DNA of 64,000 nucleotides from JAKFWF01 sp963732635. GTDB taxonomy: Bacteria; Pseudomonadota; Alphaproteobacteria; Rhizobiales; Hyphomicrobiaceae. The notes under the pieces were generated by a model. That model made no database searches. It had not been told where the DNA came from and worked only from the letters and a program-made list of their open reading frames with translations. The first letter of the stretch is position 1, and each line of letters opens with the position of its first letter. Where the stretch lies: the NCBI GenBank assembly GCA_963732635.1, contig CAVTAL010000014.1, positions 186,001 through 250,000 of the forward strand. Reading direction: 5' to 3'. A program made the translations under genes and the position numbers. This document shows, piece by piece, positions 19,749 to 28,579 of the stretch.

Positions 19749-20273
19749 ATGTTCCCGTTTTCGAAGCGCATCGCGGCAACAGTAGCGGCCGTAGTCGCGT
19801 TGGCTGGGACGGCATTTCCAGTTTGGGCGGACGGCCCCGATCTCATCTTGCGCAAAAGCACCGTCTGGAAGTTTCTTGCGCCCGACCACAAACTTGCTAC
19901 CTACGCCATCGACGATCCCGAAATCGACGGCGTCACCTGCTATTACACGATGCCTGAGAAAGGCGGTTGGATCGGCTGGACCGGTCTCACCGAGCAGCTT
20001 TCCAACGTCTCGTTGTCCTGTCGGCAGGTTGGACCAATTGGTTTCAAGCGCAAGATCGCGCAGGCGGACGATATGTTCAGCCAAAGGCGCTCGCTGATTT
20101 TCAAGAAAATGCAAATCGTGCGCGGCTGCGATGCCAAGCGCAACGTGCTTGTTTACATGGTCTATACCGACAAATTGATCGAAGGCAGCCCCGAAAATTC
20201 GACCTCCAGCGTTCCGATCATGCCGTGGGGCTCGAACGCGCAGATCGCCAAGTGCGGCGACTGGATATCGTGA
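19749..20273 (+). CDS. creA: CreA family periplasmic protein
   Basis: A 174-residue exported protein (signal peptide ending around FPVWA) of the CreA family: KSTVWKFLAPDHKLATYAIDDPEIDGVTCYY is almost the family consensus compressed, with conserved Cys residues in VSLSCRQ, GCDAKRN and AKCGDW. CreA is widespread in proteobacteria but has no known function. A GTG at 19740 is in frame, but GGGAG at 19736-19740 fits the ATG at 19749 (eight-base spacing). RNase P RNA is transcribed towards it from the right. Confidence 0.9.
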   Translation: MFPFSKRIAATVAAVVALAGTAFPVWADGPDLILRKSTVWKFLAPDHKLATYAIDDPEIDGVTCYYTMPEKGGWIGWTGLTEQLSNVSLSCRQVGPIGFKRKIAQADDMFSQRRSLIFKKMQIVRGCDAKRNVLVYMVYTDKLIEGSPENSTSSVPIMPWGSNAQIAKCGDWIS

Positions 20274-20283
20274 GCAAGGTAAC

Positions 20284-20716
20284 TCCCCAGTCGGCCTGTA
20301 AGCCGGGTTCTGTCTGGGGGTTTGCACCCCCGCGGCGGCCATTCGTCTGGAGCACGCATTGCTGCGGCCCTCGAGCAACCAACCCGGGTGACTGGCCAGG
20401 AAAACGGCTCGGCGCCTGACGGTTTCCCGCCTTCGCCCGGTCACCCCTATTTGGTCTTGCTCCCGGTGGGGTTTGCCTGGACCGGTGACGTTGCCGCCAC
20501 CGCGGTGCGCTCTTACCGCACCATTTCACCCTTACCCGTGCGCGAGGCGAACCCCACACGCGGGCGGTATCATTTCTGTGGCACTTTCCCTGGGGTCGCC
20601 CCCGGCGGCCGTTAGCCGCCACCGCATTTCCTTGGAGCCCGGACTTTCCTCCACCCGCAAGTGCCTGATCTTTCGATCACGGACAAACGAGCAGCGGCCG
20701 CCCAGCCGACTGGAGA
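20284..20716 (-). ncRNA. rnpB: RNase P RNA (bacterial type A)
   Basis: The catalytic RNA that trims the 5' ends of pre-tRNAs with RnpA. On the reverse strand the universal core is plain: GAGGAAAGTCCGGGCTCC (P4 5' half) near 20635-20652, an ACAGAAA-type stretch, a GGTAAGGGTGAAA-type stretch, and the 3' end ACAGAACCCGGCTTACAGG followed by CCGACTGGGGA. Total length of about 430 nt fits alphaproteobacteria. The 5' end is approximate, set from a TTGACC (20746-20751) that could be the -35 box with a weak -10 at 20723-20728. No CDS overlaps it. Confidence 0.95.
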
Positions 20717-20923
20717 ACCCGTGTCTTGGGTGCAGGCCGCGCTCCGGTCAAGGGGCTTCGCGCGCGGCGGCTGGCAGCAGCGTTCTTGAACGACTGCCAA
20801 CACATTGATGCATATCAATATTATCTGGACCATCCAACGAATCCGCGTAGCATGAATTGTACGACATGACCACGTCGTTCAAGTCCGAAGCGTGCGCGCG
20901 ATCCGTCATCACGAGGGAATTGC

Positions 20924-21193
20924 ATGACCGATACCGACTTCAAGAAGCAGCTCGAAGGCTTCTCGCTCACCACTGCCGAGATCCTCTACCGCCTGCCCGA
21001 TCACCCGTCGCTGCTGCAGACTTACGTCTGGCAGGACTACGACCTGCACCCGCTGTTTCCGCGGCTCAAGGGCTTCCTCGATTTCTGGTCCGCCAATCTT
21101 GAGGGTCGGCTGCACAAGGTACTTGTGGCGCACAGCCGCTTGATCCGGCCGAGCGAGTTGCGGCTGGTGCAGGGCGACTTCAGGCTGAACTGA
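20924..21193 (+). CDS. usg: Usg family protein
   Basis: An 89-residue Usg protein, a family nearly confined to alphaproteobacteria: LTTAEILYRLPDHPSLLQTY, VWQDYDLHP, FPRLKGFLDFW and VAHSRLIRPSELR are all family hallmarks. Older databases mislabel it as aspartate-semialdehyde dehydrogenase, which it is far too short to be. Function unknown. GAGGGA precedes the ATG by five bases. Its stop abuts the rsuA stop on the other strand with no gap. Confidence 0.88.
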   Translation: MTDTDFKKQLEGFSLTTAEILYRLPDHPSLLQTYVWQDYDLHPLFPRLKGFLDFWSANLEGRLHKVLVAHSRLIRPSELRLVQGDFRLN

Positions 21194-21938
21194 TCAACGC
21201 TGGATGCCGAGCATTTCGATTTCGGCGACGGTCAGCAGCCGGTAGCTACCTGCCGTCAGATCCGCCGGCAAATCGAGACTGCCGATGCGATCGCGATGCA
21301 GCGCCTCGACGTGATTGCCGACGGCTGCAAACATCCGGCGCACCTGGTGATATCGGCCCTCGGTCAGGGTCAGCCGCGCTTCGGTTGGCGACAACACTTC
21401 GAGCACCGCCGGCAGTAGCGGCTTGTCCTCGCTTTCAAGCATCATCGTGCCACTGGCGAAAATCGACGCCTCATCGCCCTTCAAGGGACGCAGCGAGCTT
21501 GGCGACATAGCGCTTCGGGCTGTGGCTTTTCGGCGAGATCAGCCGATGCAGCAGGCCGCCGTCGTCGGTCATCAGCAGCAGGCCAGAGGTTTCCTTGTCG
21601 AGCCGGCCGACGGTCGAGATCGCGGGCTTGCGGTTGCGCCAGCGATCCGGCAGCAGATCATAGACGATCGGCCCCACTTCCTTGTGCGAGCAGGTGACGC
21701 CGAGCGGCTTGTGCAGCATCAAGATCATGCCCGGCGGCGGATCGAGCGGTTTACCCAATATCGTCATGCGGGCGCTGAGATCCGGCGTCACCGCGATGCG
21801 GCCATCGGCGTCGGCAACCGGATTGCCGTCGAGGACGATCGCCTTCGCTTTCACCCACTGCTGGATATCACGCCTGGAGCCGTAGCCCATGTTGGCGAGC
21901 AGCCGGTCGAGCCGCATCTGTTCGAACAGCTTACTCAT
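21194..21938 (-). CDS. rsuA: 16S rRNA pseudouridine(516) synthase RsuA type, one frameshift
   Basis: RsuA isomerises U516 of 16S rRNA. Residues 1-45 form an S4-like RNA-binding domain (MRLDRLLANMGYGSRRDI), followed by the catalytic domain with HKPLGVTCSH and the active-site Asp in VGRLDKETSGLLL. A stop at 21471 splits the frame after RYVAKLAASLEG; GGG instead of GG near 21483 is responsible, and the next frame continues with GDEASIFASGTMMLESEDKP, as the family requires. The ATG overlaps the rsmC stop by four bases. Confidence 0.9.
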
Positions 21939-22846
21939 TTGACCGCCGCGTAGATCTTGTAGCCGCCGGCCTGCACAACCTGCGTCACGTCGGAGAAAAG
22001 CGGCGTCATCGCTGCCTCATAGGGTAGATGGCGGTTGGCGACGAGCATGCACAGGCCGCCCTTGCGCAGCATGCCCGCTGCTTTGGCGATGAAGGCGCGA
22101 CCGAGATTCTGATCCTCGGCGCCGCCGTCATGGAACGGCGGGTTCATGACCACGAAATCGAGGTTGGACGGCAGCGCCTTCGATACGGTCGCATCGGCCC
22201 ACAATGCCGTGCTTCGCGCCGCCTCGACATTGCGCTTCGCTGCGTCGATTGCGCGGCGGTCGATGTCGATGAGCGTCACATGTTTCACGGCAGCTTGCCC
22301 CAGGATCGCGCGCGCCAGAATTCCGATACCGCAGCCCAGATCGGCGCCGCGTCCTGTGAGAGCAGGCAAGTGCTCAATCAGCAAAGCACTGCCCGGATCG
22401 ATGCGGTCCCAACTGAAGATGCCCGGTTGCGACCACAGGCCCAGCGCCTCCACCAGACGCGGCGCACCGTCAGTGATAGCGGTGTCTATGGCATTCAATG
22501 CCTCAGGGCACGCGCCGGTGCAGATGCGGTGGTGATGCTTCGAGACTTCTTCCGCCACACAGCCAAAACCAGCCAACTCGTCGGCGAGCCGCGTGCCGCC
22601 CTGCTTGTTATGTGCCAGCACTGTGAACCGAGCGCCTGGACGCAGCGCGCGCAAGGCATGTGCGATCACATACCGCCGCTCCAGCGCGCCACGCGGCGCT
22701 GAAATTGTGGCACCGGCGAGCGATCCATCGGCGAATGTTTCGAGGGCCGCGCTGCCAGGAACCAGCGCCGAGCACTGCACGGCGCCGCCCGGCACGGCGG
22801 CGAGCTCAGGTGGTGGTGCGCCGTAGACTGCATGCATACCCAGCAC
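21935..22846 (-). CDS. rsmC: RsmC-type class I SAM-dependent rRNA methyltransferase
   Basis: A 303-residue methyltransferase of the RsmC/RlmG class, which methylate the exocyclic N2 of guanine in rRNA. The N-terminal half is a degenerate copy of the fold, typical for RsmC; the C-terminal half has the SAM motif GADLGCGIGILARA, an acidic loop LIDIDRRA and the catalytic VVMNPPFHDG. It is coupled to rsuA by ATGA. RsmC fits best because of this pairing with another 16S modification gene, but the exact target is inferred. Confidence 0.85.
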   Translation of the reverse strand: MLGMHAVYGAPPPELAAVPGGAVQCSALVPGSAALETFADGSLAGATISAPRGALERRYVIAHALRALRPGARFTVLAHNKQGGTRLADELAGFGCVAEEVSKHHHRICTGACPEALNAIDTAITDGAPRLVEALGLWSQPGIFSWDRIDPGSALLIEHLPALTGRGADLGCGIGILARAILGQAAVKHVTLIDIDRRAIDAAKRNVEAARSTALWADATVSKALPSNLDFVVMNPPFHDGGAEDQNLGRAFIAKAAGMLRKGGLCMLVANRHLPYEAAMTPLFSDVTQVVQAGGYKIYAAVK

Positions 22847-23728
22847 TCAGCGCTGGCCGCTATCGGGACTGCGGATCTCGACCACGTTCGCGGTACCGGC
22901 GACCGCCGCCGCATGCTCGTCAGCCTTGCGCACGCGCTCGTCTTCGACCGACTGGCGCGAGAACTGGCGATAGCTGAACGGGATCATCGAAAGATAGGAA
23001 ATCGTCGCCAGCGCCAGGGTTTCGTATGGGTAAGTCACCAACAGCGCCATGACGAGGCCGACGCCGACCAGGATCGGCAGTACGTACTCGCGACGGATCG
23101 GCCCGCCGAGATTCTTGCCCGAGTATGTCGGGATGGTCGAAACCAGCAGGAACGCCAGGAAAAGCGTGTAAGCCGCGATCAGCACCGGCATAGATTGAAG
23201 CGACACGAGGCCGGACAATTGCAGATAGAGCGGCAACAGCACGGTGATCGCACCGGCCGGTGCCGGCATGCCGGTGAAGTAGTTGTTCTTCCACTTCGGC
23301 TTCTCGACATCGAGCATCGAGTTGAAACGCGCGAGGCGCAATGCCATGGCGGACGCGAACACCATCACTGTGACCCAGCCGAACCCTTTGAGGCTGCCCA
23401 AGCCCCAGGTGAAGACCAACAAGGCGGGTGCGACGCCGAAATTGACGAAGTCGGCGAGGCTGTCGAGTTCGGCGCCGAACCGCGATTGCGCTTGCAGCCA
23501 ACGGGCCGCGCGGCCATCGACCGCATCGAGCAACGCGGCGGCAACGACAAACGTCACCGCCAGTTCGTAGCGGCCCTCGAACGCCATGCGGATCGCGGTC
23601 AGTCCAGCGAACAGGCTGAGCAGTGTGAAGAAGTTCGGCACCAGCATCCGCACCGGAATCTGGCGTCGCTGGAACAGGCGGCGGCGACGGCGCACGCCCG
23701 TTTCGTCCTGCGGCAACATCGGCTCCAT
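22847..23728 (-). CDS. pssA: CDP-diacylglycerol--serine O-phosphatidyltransferase
   Basis: PssA makes phosphatidylserine from CDP-diacylglycerol and serine in the inner membrane. The product (293 residues from ATG 23728, which has GGAGAGA upstream) is a multi-span CDP-alcohol phosphotransferase with the full catalytic signature DGRAAR, eight residues, G, three residues, D, three residues, D (in FGAELDSLADF). An upstream in-frame start at 23815 would overlap psd and lacks a ribosome site. Psd, the next enzyme, is encoded just upstream on the same strand. Confidence 0.94.
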   Translation of the reverse strand: MEPMLPQDETGVRRRRRLFQRRQIPVRMLVPNFFTLLSLFAGLTAIRMAFEGRYELAVTFVVAAALLDAVDGRAARWLQAQSRFGAELDSLADFVNFGVAPALLVFTWGLGSLKGFGWVTVMVFASAMALRLARFNSMLDVEKPKWKNNYFTGMPAPAGAITVLLPLYLQLSGLVSLQSMPVLIAAYTLFLAFLLVSTIPTYSGKNLGGPIRREYVLPILVGVGLVMALLVTYPYETLALATISYLSMIPFSYRQFSRQSVEDERVRKADEHAAAVAGTANVVEIRSPDSGQR

Positions 23729-23753
23729 CGGATCTCTCCCGTGGCTCAATGCA

Positions 23754-24449
23754 TCAGCTACGACGCGCTTCCCGCTCTGGCTCCTCGGAGGCCAAGTCTG
23801 CCAGCACCGTTTCACCAGCGATGGCGGTTTGGCCGACCGCGACGAGGCCGCGACGGTTGACCGGCAAATAGACGTCGACCCGGCTGCCGAAGCGGATCAG
23901 GCCAAAGCGCTGGCCAATGCCGACGCTGTCGCCTTCGCCGGCGAAAGTCACGATCCTGCGCGCAATCAGGCCGGCAATCTGCACCACAGCTATTTCGGTA
24001 CCGTTCGGCATTTCGATGACCAGGGCACGGCGCTCGTTCTCAAGGCTCGCCTTGTCGAGATCGGCATTGAGGAAGGCGCCCGGCACGTAGATCGACCGGG
24101 TGATCCGGCCCGCAACCGGCGCGCGGTTGATATGCACATCGAACACCGACAGGAAGATCGAGATGCGCGTGCGGCGTGCGCCGCCAAGGCCGAGTTCGGC
24201 CGGCGGCACGATCTCCTCGATACTGCTGACGCGCCCGTCGGCCGGCGCAATGACGAGCCCATCACGCAGCGGCGTGACGCGGTCGGGATCGCGGAAGAAG
24301 TAGGCGATGTAGAGTGCGGCGATCGCCAGCAGCCAGCCAAGCGGCGCCCACAACAGCAGGAACAGCACCGCGAGTGCGGCCACCGGCAGCAGGAATTTCA
24401 GGCCGTCCCGGTGCACCGGCACCAGGAAGGCTCGGATCGACGTCAACAT
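23754..24449 (-). CDS. psd: Phosphatidylserine decarboxylase proenzyme
   Basis: Psd turns phosphatidylserine into phosphatidylethanolamine using a pyruvoyl group made by self-cleavage at an internal Ser. The product (about 231 residues) has a membrane segment (LPVAALAVLFLLLWAPLGW), YFFRDPDR, PADGRVSSIEE, FLSVFDVHINRAPV and the cleavage context RFGSR near the C-terminus, as in the short alphaproteobacterial class. I set the start at ATG 24449, fitting MLTSIRAFLVPVHRDG; a TTG at 24467 is also in frame. Neither has a good ribosome site. It lies 25 bp upstream of pssA. Confidence 0.93.
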   Translation of the reverse strand: MLTSIRAFLVPVHRDGLKFLLPVAALAVLFLLLWAPLGWLLAIAALYIAYFFRDPDRVTPLRDGLVIAPADGRVSSIEEIVPPAELGLGGARRTRISIFLSVFDVHINRAPVAGRITRSIYVPGAFLNADLDKASLENERRALVIEMPNGTEIAVVQIAGLIARRIVTFAGEGDSVGIGQRFGLIRFGSRVDVYLPVNRRGLVAVGQTAIAGETVLADLASEEPEREARRS

Positions 24450-24586
24450 GCTTTGCAGGGCGGACAAGGGTAATGACTCCGGATTTTTACGGCTACTGCT
24501 TGGTTGCAGCAGTGTCTAGCCTCCGACGGGCTGGCTGTATACCGCGACGGCGCACAAAATGCCGCTCCGGTCGATCGTCCAATGCC

Positions 24587-26038
24587 CTACTCAATCGGTA
24601 GCGCGACGAAGCGGGTATCACCCTTGGGTCCGTCGACGCGGAGCAGGATCTGCTTGCGGCCGGTCTTGCGCACCTTCTCGATCGCCTTGGAGACGTCGTC
24701 GACGCCCTCGATCTGGTCCTGGGCGGCTTCGACGATGACGTCACCGACCTTGATGTTCTTATTTGCCGCAATGCTCGCCGGATCGACCTCGGTGACGACG
24801 ACGCCCTTGGCCTTGGCGTCGAGACTGAACTTCGCCCGCACCTCTTCGGTCAGGGGGGCGAGCTTGAGACCTATCAGCGTCTTGTCTGCCACCGGCTCCG
24901 GCTTCTTTTTGCTGTCGGCTTCGTCCTCAATCAGCCGCGCCACCAGGACTTTGACCGTCCTCTTCTGGCCCTTGCGCAACAGGTCGACATCGACCGTGCG
25001 GCCGACCGGCGTCTGCGCCACGATGCGCGGCAGGCCGCGCACGGTCGAAACGTCCTTGCCGTCGAACTTCATGATCACGTCGCCAGCCTCGATGCCGGCC
25101 TTGGCGGCGGGTCCGTCGGGGGTGACGGACGAGACCAGCGCGCCCGTGTTTTCCTTGACGCCCAGCGTTTCGGCGATGTCGTCGGTGATCGACTGGATCT
25201 TGACGCCAAACCAACCGCGCCGGGTCTCGCCGAACTGCTTCAACTGATCGAGGACCGCCATCGCCGCATCCGACGGCACCGCAAAGCCGATGCCGATCGA
25301 GCCACCCGACGGCGAGATAATCGCGGTATTCACGCCGATGACGTCGCCGTCCATGTTGAACAGCGGACCGCCGGAGTTGCCCTTGTTGATCGAGGCGTCG
25401 GTCTGGATGTAATCGTCGTAAGGGCCGGACTGGATGTCGCGCTGCTTGGCCGAGACGACGCCAACAGTCACCGAGCCACCGAGCCCGAACGGATTGCCGA
25501 TCGCCATCACCCAGTCGCCAACTCGCATGTTTGCCGACGAGCCGAACTTGACAGCCGCCAGCGGCTTCTTCGGTGTCACCTTGAGCAGCGCAAGGTCGGT
25601 CTTGGTATCACGGCCGAGCACCTTGTCGACCTTCAGTTTAGAGCCGTCGTGGAAGTTCAGAATGATCTCGTCGGCGCCCTCGATGACGTGGTTATTGGTA
25701 ACGACGAGGCCCTCTTTGCCGTCGATGACGAAGCCGGAGCCGAGCGAAGAAACCTTGCGTTCGCCTTGCTGTTTACCGCCCTTCTTATTGAAGAAGTCTT
25801 CGAACAAGTCTTCGAACGGGGAGCCCTTTGGCACCTTCGGCAGCGGCACGCCCTGCGGCCCCTTGACTGTTTGGCTGGTCGAGATGTTGACCACCGCGTC
25901 GATCAGCTTCTCGGCAACCGGCGCCACCGACTGTGGGCCGCGTTGCGCCACTGCCGGCAGTGTTAGTAGCAGCGCACAGGCAACGCCTGCGCCAAGCCGC
26001 AAGGCACCGCTGGTAAGCGAACCGATCGAGCGGATCAT
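24587..26038 (-). CDS. degP: Do-family periplasmic serine endoprotease (DegP/HtrA type)
   Basis: A periplasmic protease/chaperone for misfolded envelope proteins. It has a signal peptide (CALLLTLPAVAQ), a trypsin-like domain with the triad His in VVTNNHVIEGA, Asp in DTKTDLALLKV and Ser in GNSGGPLF, then two PDZ domains (about residues 260-370 and 390-483). I preferred ATG 26038, which has GGGAG upstream, over GTG 26068, which does not. The run degP-DUF2065-hflC-hflK on one strand links periplasmic and membrane protein quality control. Confidence 0.95.
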   Translation of the reverse strand: MIRSIGSLTSGALRLGAGVACALLLTLPAVAQRGPQSVAPVAEKLIDAVVNISTSQTVKGPQGVPLPKVPKGSPFEDLFEDFFNKKGGKQQGERKVSSLGSGFVIDGKEGLVVTNNHVIEGADEIILNFHDGSKLKVDKVLGRDTKTDLALLKVTPKKPLAAVKFGSSANMRVGDWVMAIGNPFGLGGSVTVGVVSAKQRDIQSGPYDDYIQTDASINKGNSGGPLFNMDGDVIGVNTAIISPSGGSIGIGFAVPSDAAMAVLDQLKQFGETRRGWFGVKIQSITDDIAETLGVKENTGALVSSVTPDGPAAKAGIEAGDVIMKFDGKDVSTVRGLPRIVAQTPVGRTVDVDLLRKGQKRTVKVLVARLIEDEADSKKKPEPVADKTLIGLKLAPLTEEVRAKFSLDAKAKGVVVTEVDPASIAANKNIKVGDVIVEAAQDQIEGVDDVSKAIEKVRKTGRKQILLRVDGPKGDTRFVALPIE

Positions 26039-26138
26039 CAAGGTCGAGCTCCCGTCACTTGTTGGCACTCGGCGACCGGTGCACCGGTCGAATGATTATC
26101 CAATGGCGGCGCGCGCGGACTGTCAACCAGCACTTCGC

Positions 26139-26324
26139 TCAACCTCGGATCAGCCACACCAGCATGCAACCGAGCGCAACTGCGATGGCACCGCCGACAC
26201 GCAACGTCGCATCGGGTGTCTGAGCGGCTATCGCCAGCATGCGCAATGCGCTCGCTGGCGACATCGCCCAGATCAGCCCCTCGATAACGAGAACCAGACC
26301 TGCGGCGACAATGAGGTCATTCAT
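26139..26324 (-). CDS. DUF2065 small inner-membrane protein
   Basis: A 61-residue protein with two membrane spans (DLIVAAGLVLVIEGLIWAM and GGAIAVALGCMLVWLI), the DUF2065 (YjeT-like) architecture. Genes of this family regularly follow hflC, as here (10 bp). Function unknown. I chose ATG 26324 over the upstream in-frame start at 26363, which would overlap hflC and adds a non-conserved basic stretch. Confidence 0.85.
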   Translation of the reverse strand: MNDLIVAAGLVLVIEGLIWAMSPASALRMLAIAAQTPDATLRVGGAIAVALGCMLVWLIRG

Positions 26325-26334
26325 GTGTCCGACA

Positions 26335-27222
26335 TCACGGCTTCTTCGCCGATACCCCGCCATTGGGATTGTTGAAGTAGCGGAAGAACTCGCTTTCCGG
26401 CGACAGCAACATGCGGGTTTCGGACGGCTTTATCGCCGCCTCATAGGCCTGCATCGAGCGATAGAAGCGGAAGAACTCCGGATCGCGACCAAAGGCGTCG
26501 TTAAACACCCGGTTGCGCTCCGCGTCGCCATCGCCGCGCAGTAGCTCCGACTTTTTGACAGCCTCCGCCTTGATGATCGTGACGTCGCGATCGGCGTTGG
26601 CCTGTATGCGGTTTTTCTCGGCACCGCCCTGGGCGCGAAGCTCGGTCGCCTCGCGCACACGGTCGGCCTTCATGCGGTTGAATACGCTTTCGAGGTTTTC
26701 CTTCGGCAAGTCCGCGCGCTTGATGCGAACGTCGACCACTTCGACGCCATAGTCCTTGCCCTCGCGGTTGACCTGACCGGCGATGTCCTTCATCAGCGGC
26801 TCGCGCCGATCCTTGACGACATCGGCCAGCGTGGCGCTGCCGAGAACGCGACGGATGGCGGATTCGATCAGCGGTCCAAGCACCACGGCGACGCGACGTT
26901 CGTCGCGGACGTTTTGATAGAACAGCAGCGGATCGACGATCTTGTAGCGGGCAAAGGCGTCGACGATCAGACGCTTCTGGTCCGAGGCGGTCACTTCCTG
27001 CTCGGTGGTAGCCAGATCCAGGATGCGCTTGTCGAACTTGTCGATGGTGTCGACGAATGGCACCTTCCAATTGAGACCCGGCTGGCGGATCACCTGCTTG
27101 GGCTCGCCGAAGCGCAAGACCAGCGCCTGTTCGTTCTGGTGAACAATGAAAGCTGCCGAATAGACGACGGCCGCCGCCACCGCGAGCAAGGCCACGAGGG
27201 CCGCGAATAGGGTACGGATCAT
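26335..27222 (-). CDS. hflC: HflC, FtsH protease modulator
   Basis: HflC pairs with HflK in a large membrane complex that encloses FtsH and limits its attack on membrane proteins. The 295-residue product has one N-terminal span (LFAALVALLAVAAAVVYSA), an SPFH/band-7 domain from FIVHQNEQALVLRFGEP, and an Ala/Glu-rich helix (ADRDVTIIKAEAVKKSELLRG). The start overlaps the hflK stop by four bases, so the pair is translationally coupled. Confidence 0.95.
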   Translation of the reverse strand: MIRTLFAALVALLAVAAAVVYSAAFIVHQNEQALVLRFGEPKQVIRQPGLNWKVPFVDTIDKFDKRILDLATTEQEVTASDQKRLIVDAFARYKIVDPLLFYQNVRDERRVAVVLGPLIESAIRRVLGSATLADVVKDRREPLMKDIAGQVNREGKDYGVEVVDVRIKRADLPKENLESVFNRMKADRVREATELRAQGGAEKNRIQANADRDVTIIKAEAVKKSELLRGDGDAERNRVFNDAFGRDPEFFRFYRSMQAYEAAIKPSETRMLLSPESEFFRYFNNPNGGVSAKKP

Positions 27223-28363
27223 TGTGCGGCCTCCGGCTTGCGGGCGGGCCGCTGCAGTTGATCGAGCGACAAGAAGGGCACCGGGCCCTGGCCGCTCTTG
27301 CTATCGAGTATAATCTTGTCGGCGCCGCTCAGAACCCGTTCCTGCATTTCAATGAACATGCGCTGGCGCGTGATGTCCGGCGCCTTCTTGTATTCGTCAT
27401 AGATCTTGACGAAGCGGCTGGCTTGTCCGGTCGCCTCAGCCACGGTCTGGTCGCGATAGCCCTGGGCGCCGGCCAGAATGCGGTCGGCTTCACCCTTGGC
27501 CCTCGGCACCACGCCGTCGGCGTAGGTCTGGGCTTCCTTCTGCAACGTGTCGCGCTCGTTGCGCGCCGCCTGCACATCGCGGAAGGCGGCGATCACCGCC
27601 GGCGGTGGATCGACTTCACGCAATTGGATCTGGTCGATGCGAATGCCGGCGCCGTAGCTGTCCAGGATCGACTGCATCAACTTCTGCACCGCCGCTTCGG
27701 TCTTCTGGCGACCTTCAGTCAGCAACGACTGCAGAAGCGACTGGCCGACCACCTCGCGCATCGCGCTTTCGGCGACTTCGCGGACGGTGCCCTGCGGGTT
27801 TTGGATGTTGAACAGGAAATCCTGCACCTTGTCGGTGCGAATGCGCCAGTACACCACGAAGCTCAGATCGACGATGTTCTCGTCGCTGGTGAGCATCAGG
27901 CTGTTATCGCTCGCCGCCAGCGAACTGCGCCCAGTCGGCGAAGTCGCGATGCGCTTGCCGACTTCGATGATGTTCTGCTGCGTGACGCTCGGCAGGAACA
28001 CCTCCTCGATCGGGTAGGGCAAACGGAAATGCAGACCTGGTGGCTCCTCGCGCACCGGTTTGCCGAACCGCGCAACGACGCCGAGCTGGTCGGGATTGAC
28101 GCGGAACGTGAAGCCGTAGAAGCCGACGAACGCGACCGCCAGTGCGCCCAGCAACAGCATCAAGGAACCGGGCACACCCGACCCCTGCTGAAACTGCTTG
28201 AACTTGTCCTGGCCGCGCCTGAGGATCGCTTCGAGATCAGGCTGCTGGTTATTGCCACCGCCCTGACCGCCGCCGCCGCCCCCCAGGGGCCACCGCCCTT
28301 GTCTCCACCGCCGCCGCTTTTCCAGCCGCCACCACCACCGCCACTTTGATTATTCCAAGGCAT
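27219..28363 (-). CDS. hflK: HflK, FtsH protease modulator, one frameshift
   Basis: HflK is HflC's partner. From ATG 28363 the N-terminus is Gly-rich (MPWNNQSGGGGGGWKSGG), then a span (SLMLLLGALAVAFVGFYGF) and an SPFH domain with VNPDQLGVVARFGKPV. The frame is lost in a run of six G near 28285; seven would let GPWG continue into a Gly-rich stretch and QQPDLEAILRRGQDKFKQ, the invariant HflK helix before the membrane span. Unlike most breaks in this window this is a missing base, in a homopolymer. Confidence 0.92.
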
Positions 28364-28579
28364 ACGCTTCGAGGCCTTTCGTTCGATTCAGTGCTGCGAA
28401 ACCGGTCGCCCCGCTCATTGGCTGCCGGGCCCAACTCGGGTCGGCGAACAAGCGTGTCTGTATCCGGTCAGATCTGTTCAGAAATCGCGTCTCAAATGTG
28501 CGAGTTGCTTATAGGGCAGGCATCCGGGCGGCGCAAACATCACACGCGGATTTGGTAAGGCTCGGGAGATAGTTCAAGG

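Noticed and set aside
27222..28349. 375-codon plus-strand ORF opposite hflK
   Set aside because: His/Arg-rich shadow of the SPFH coding strand.
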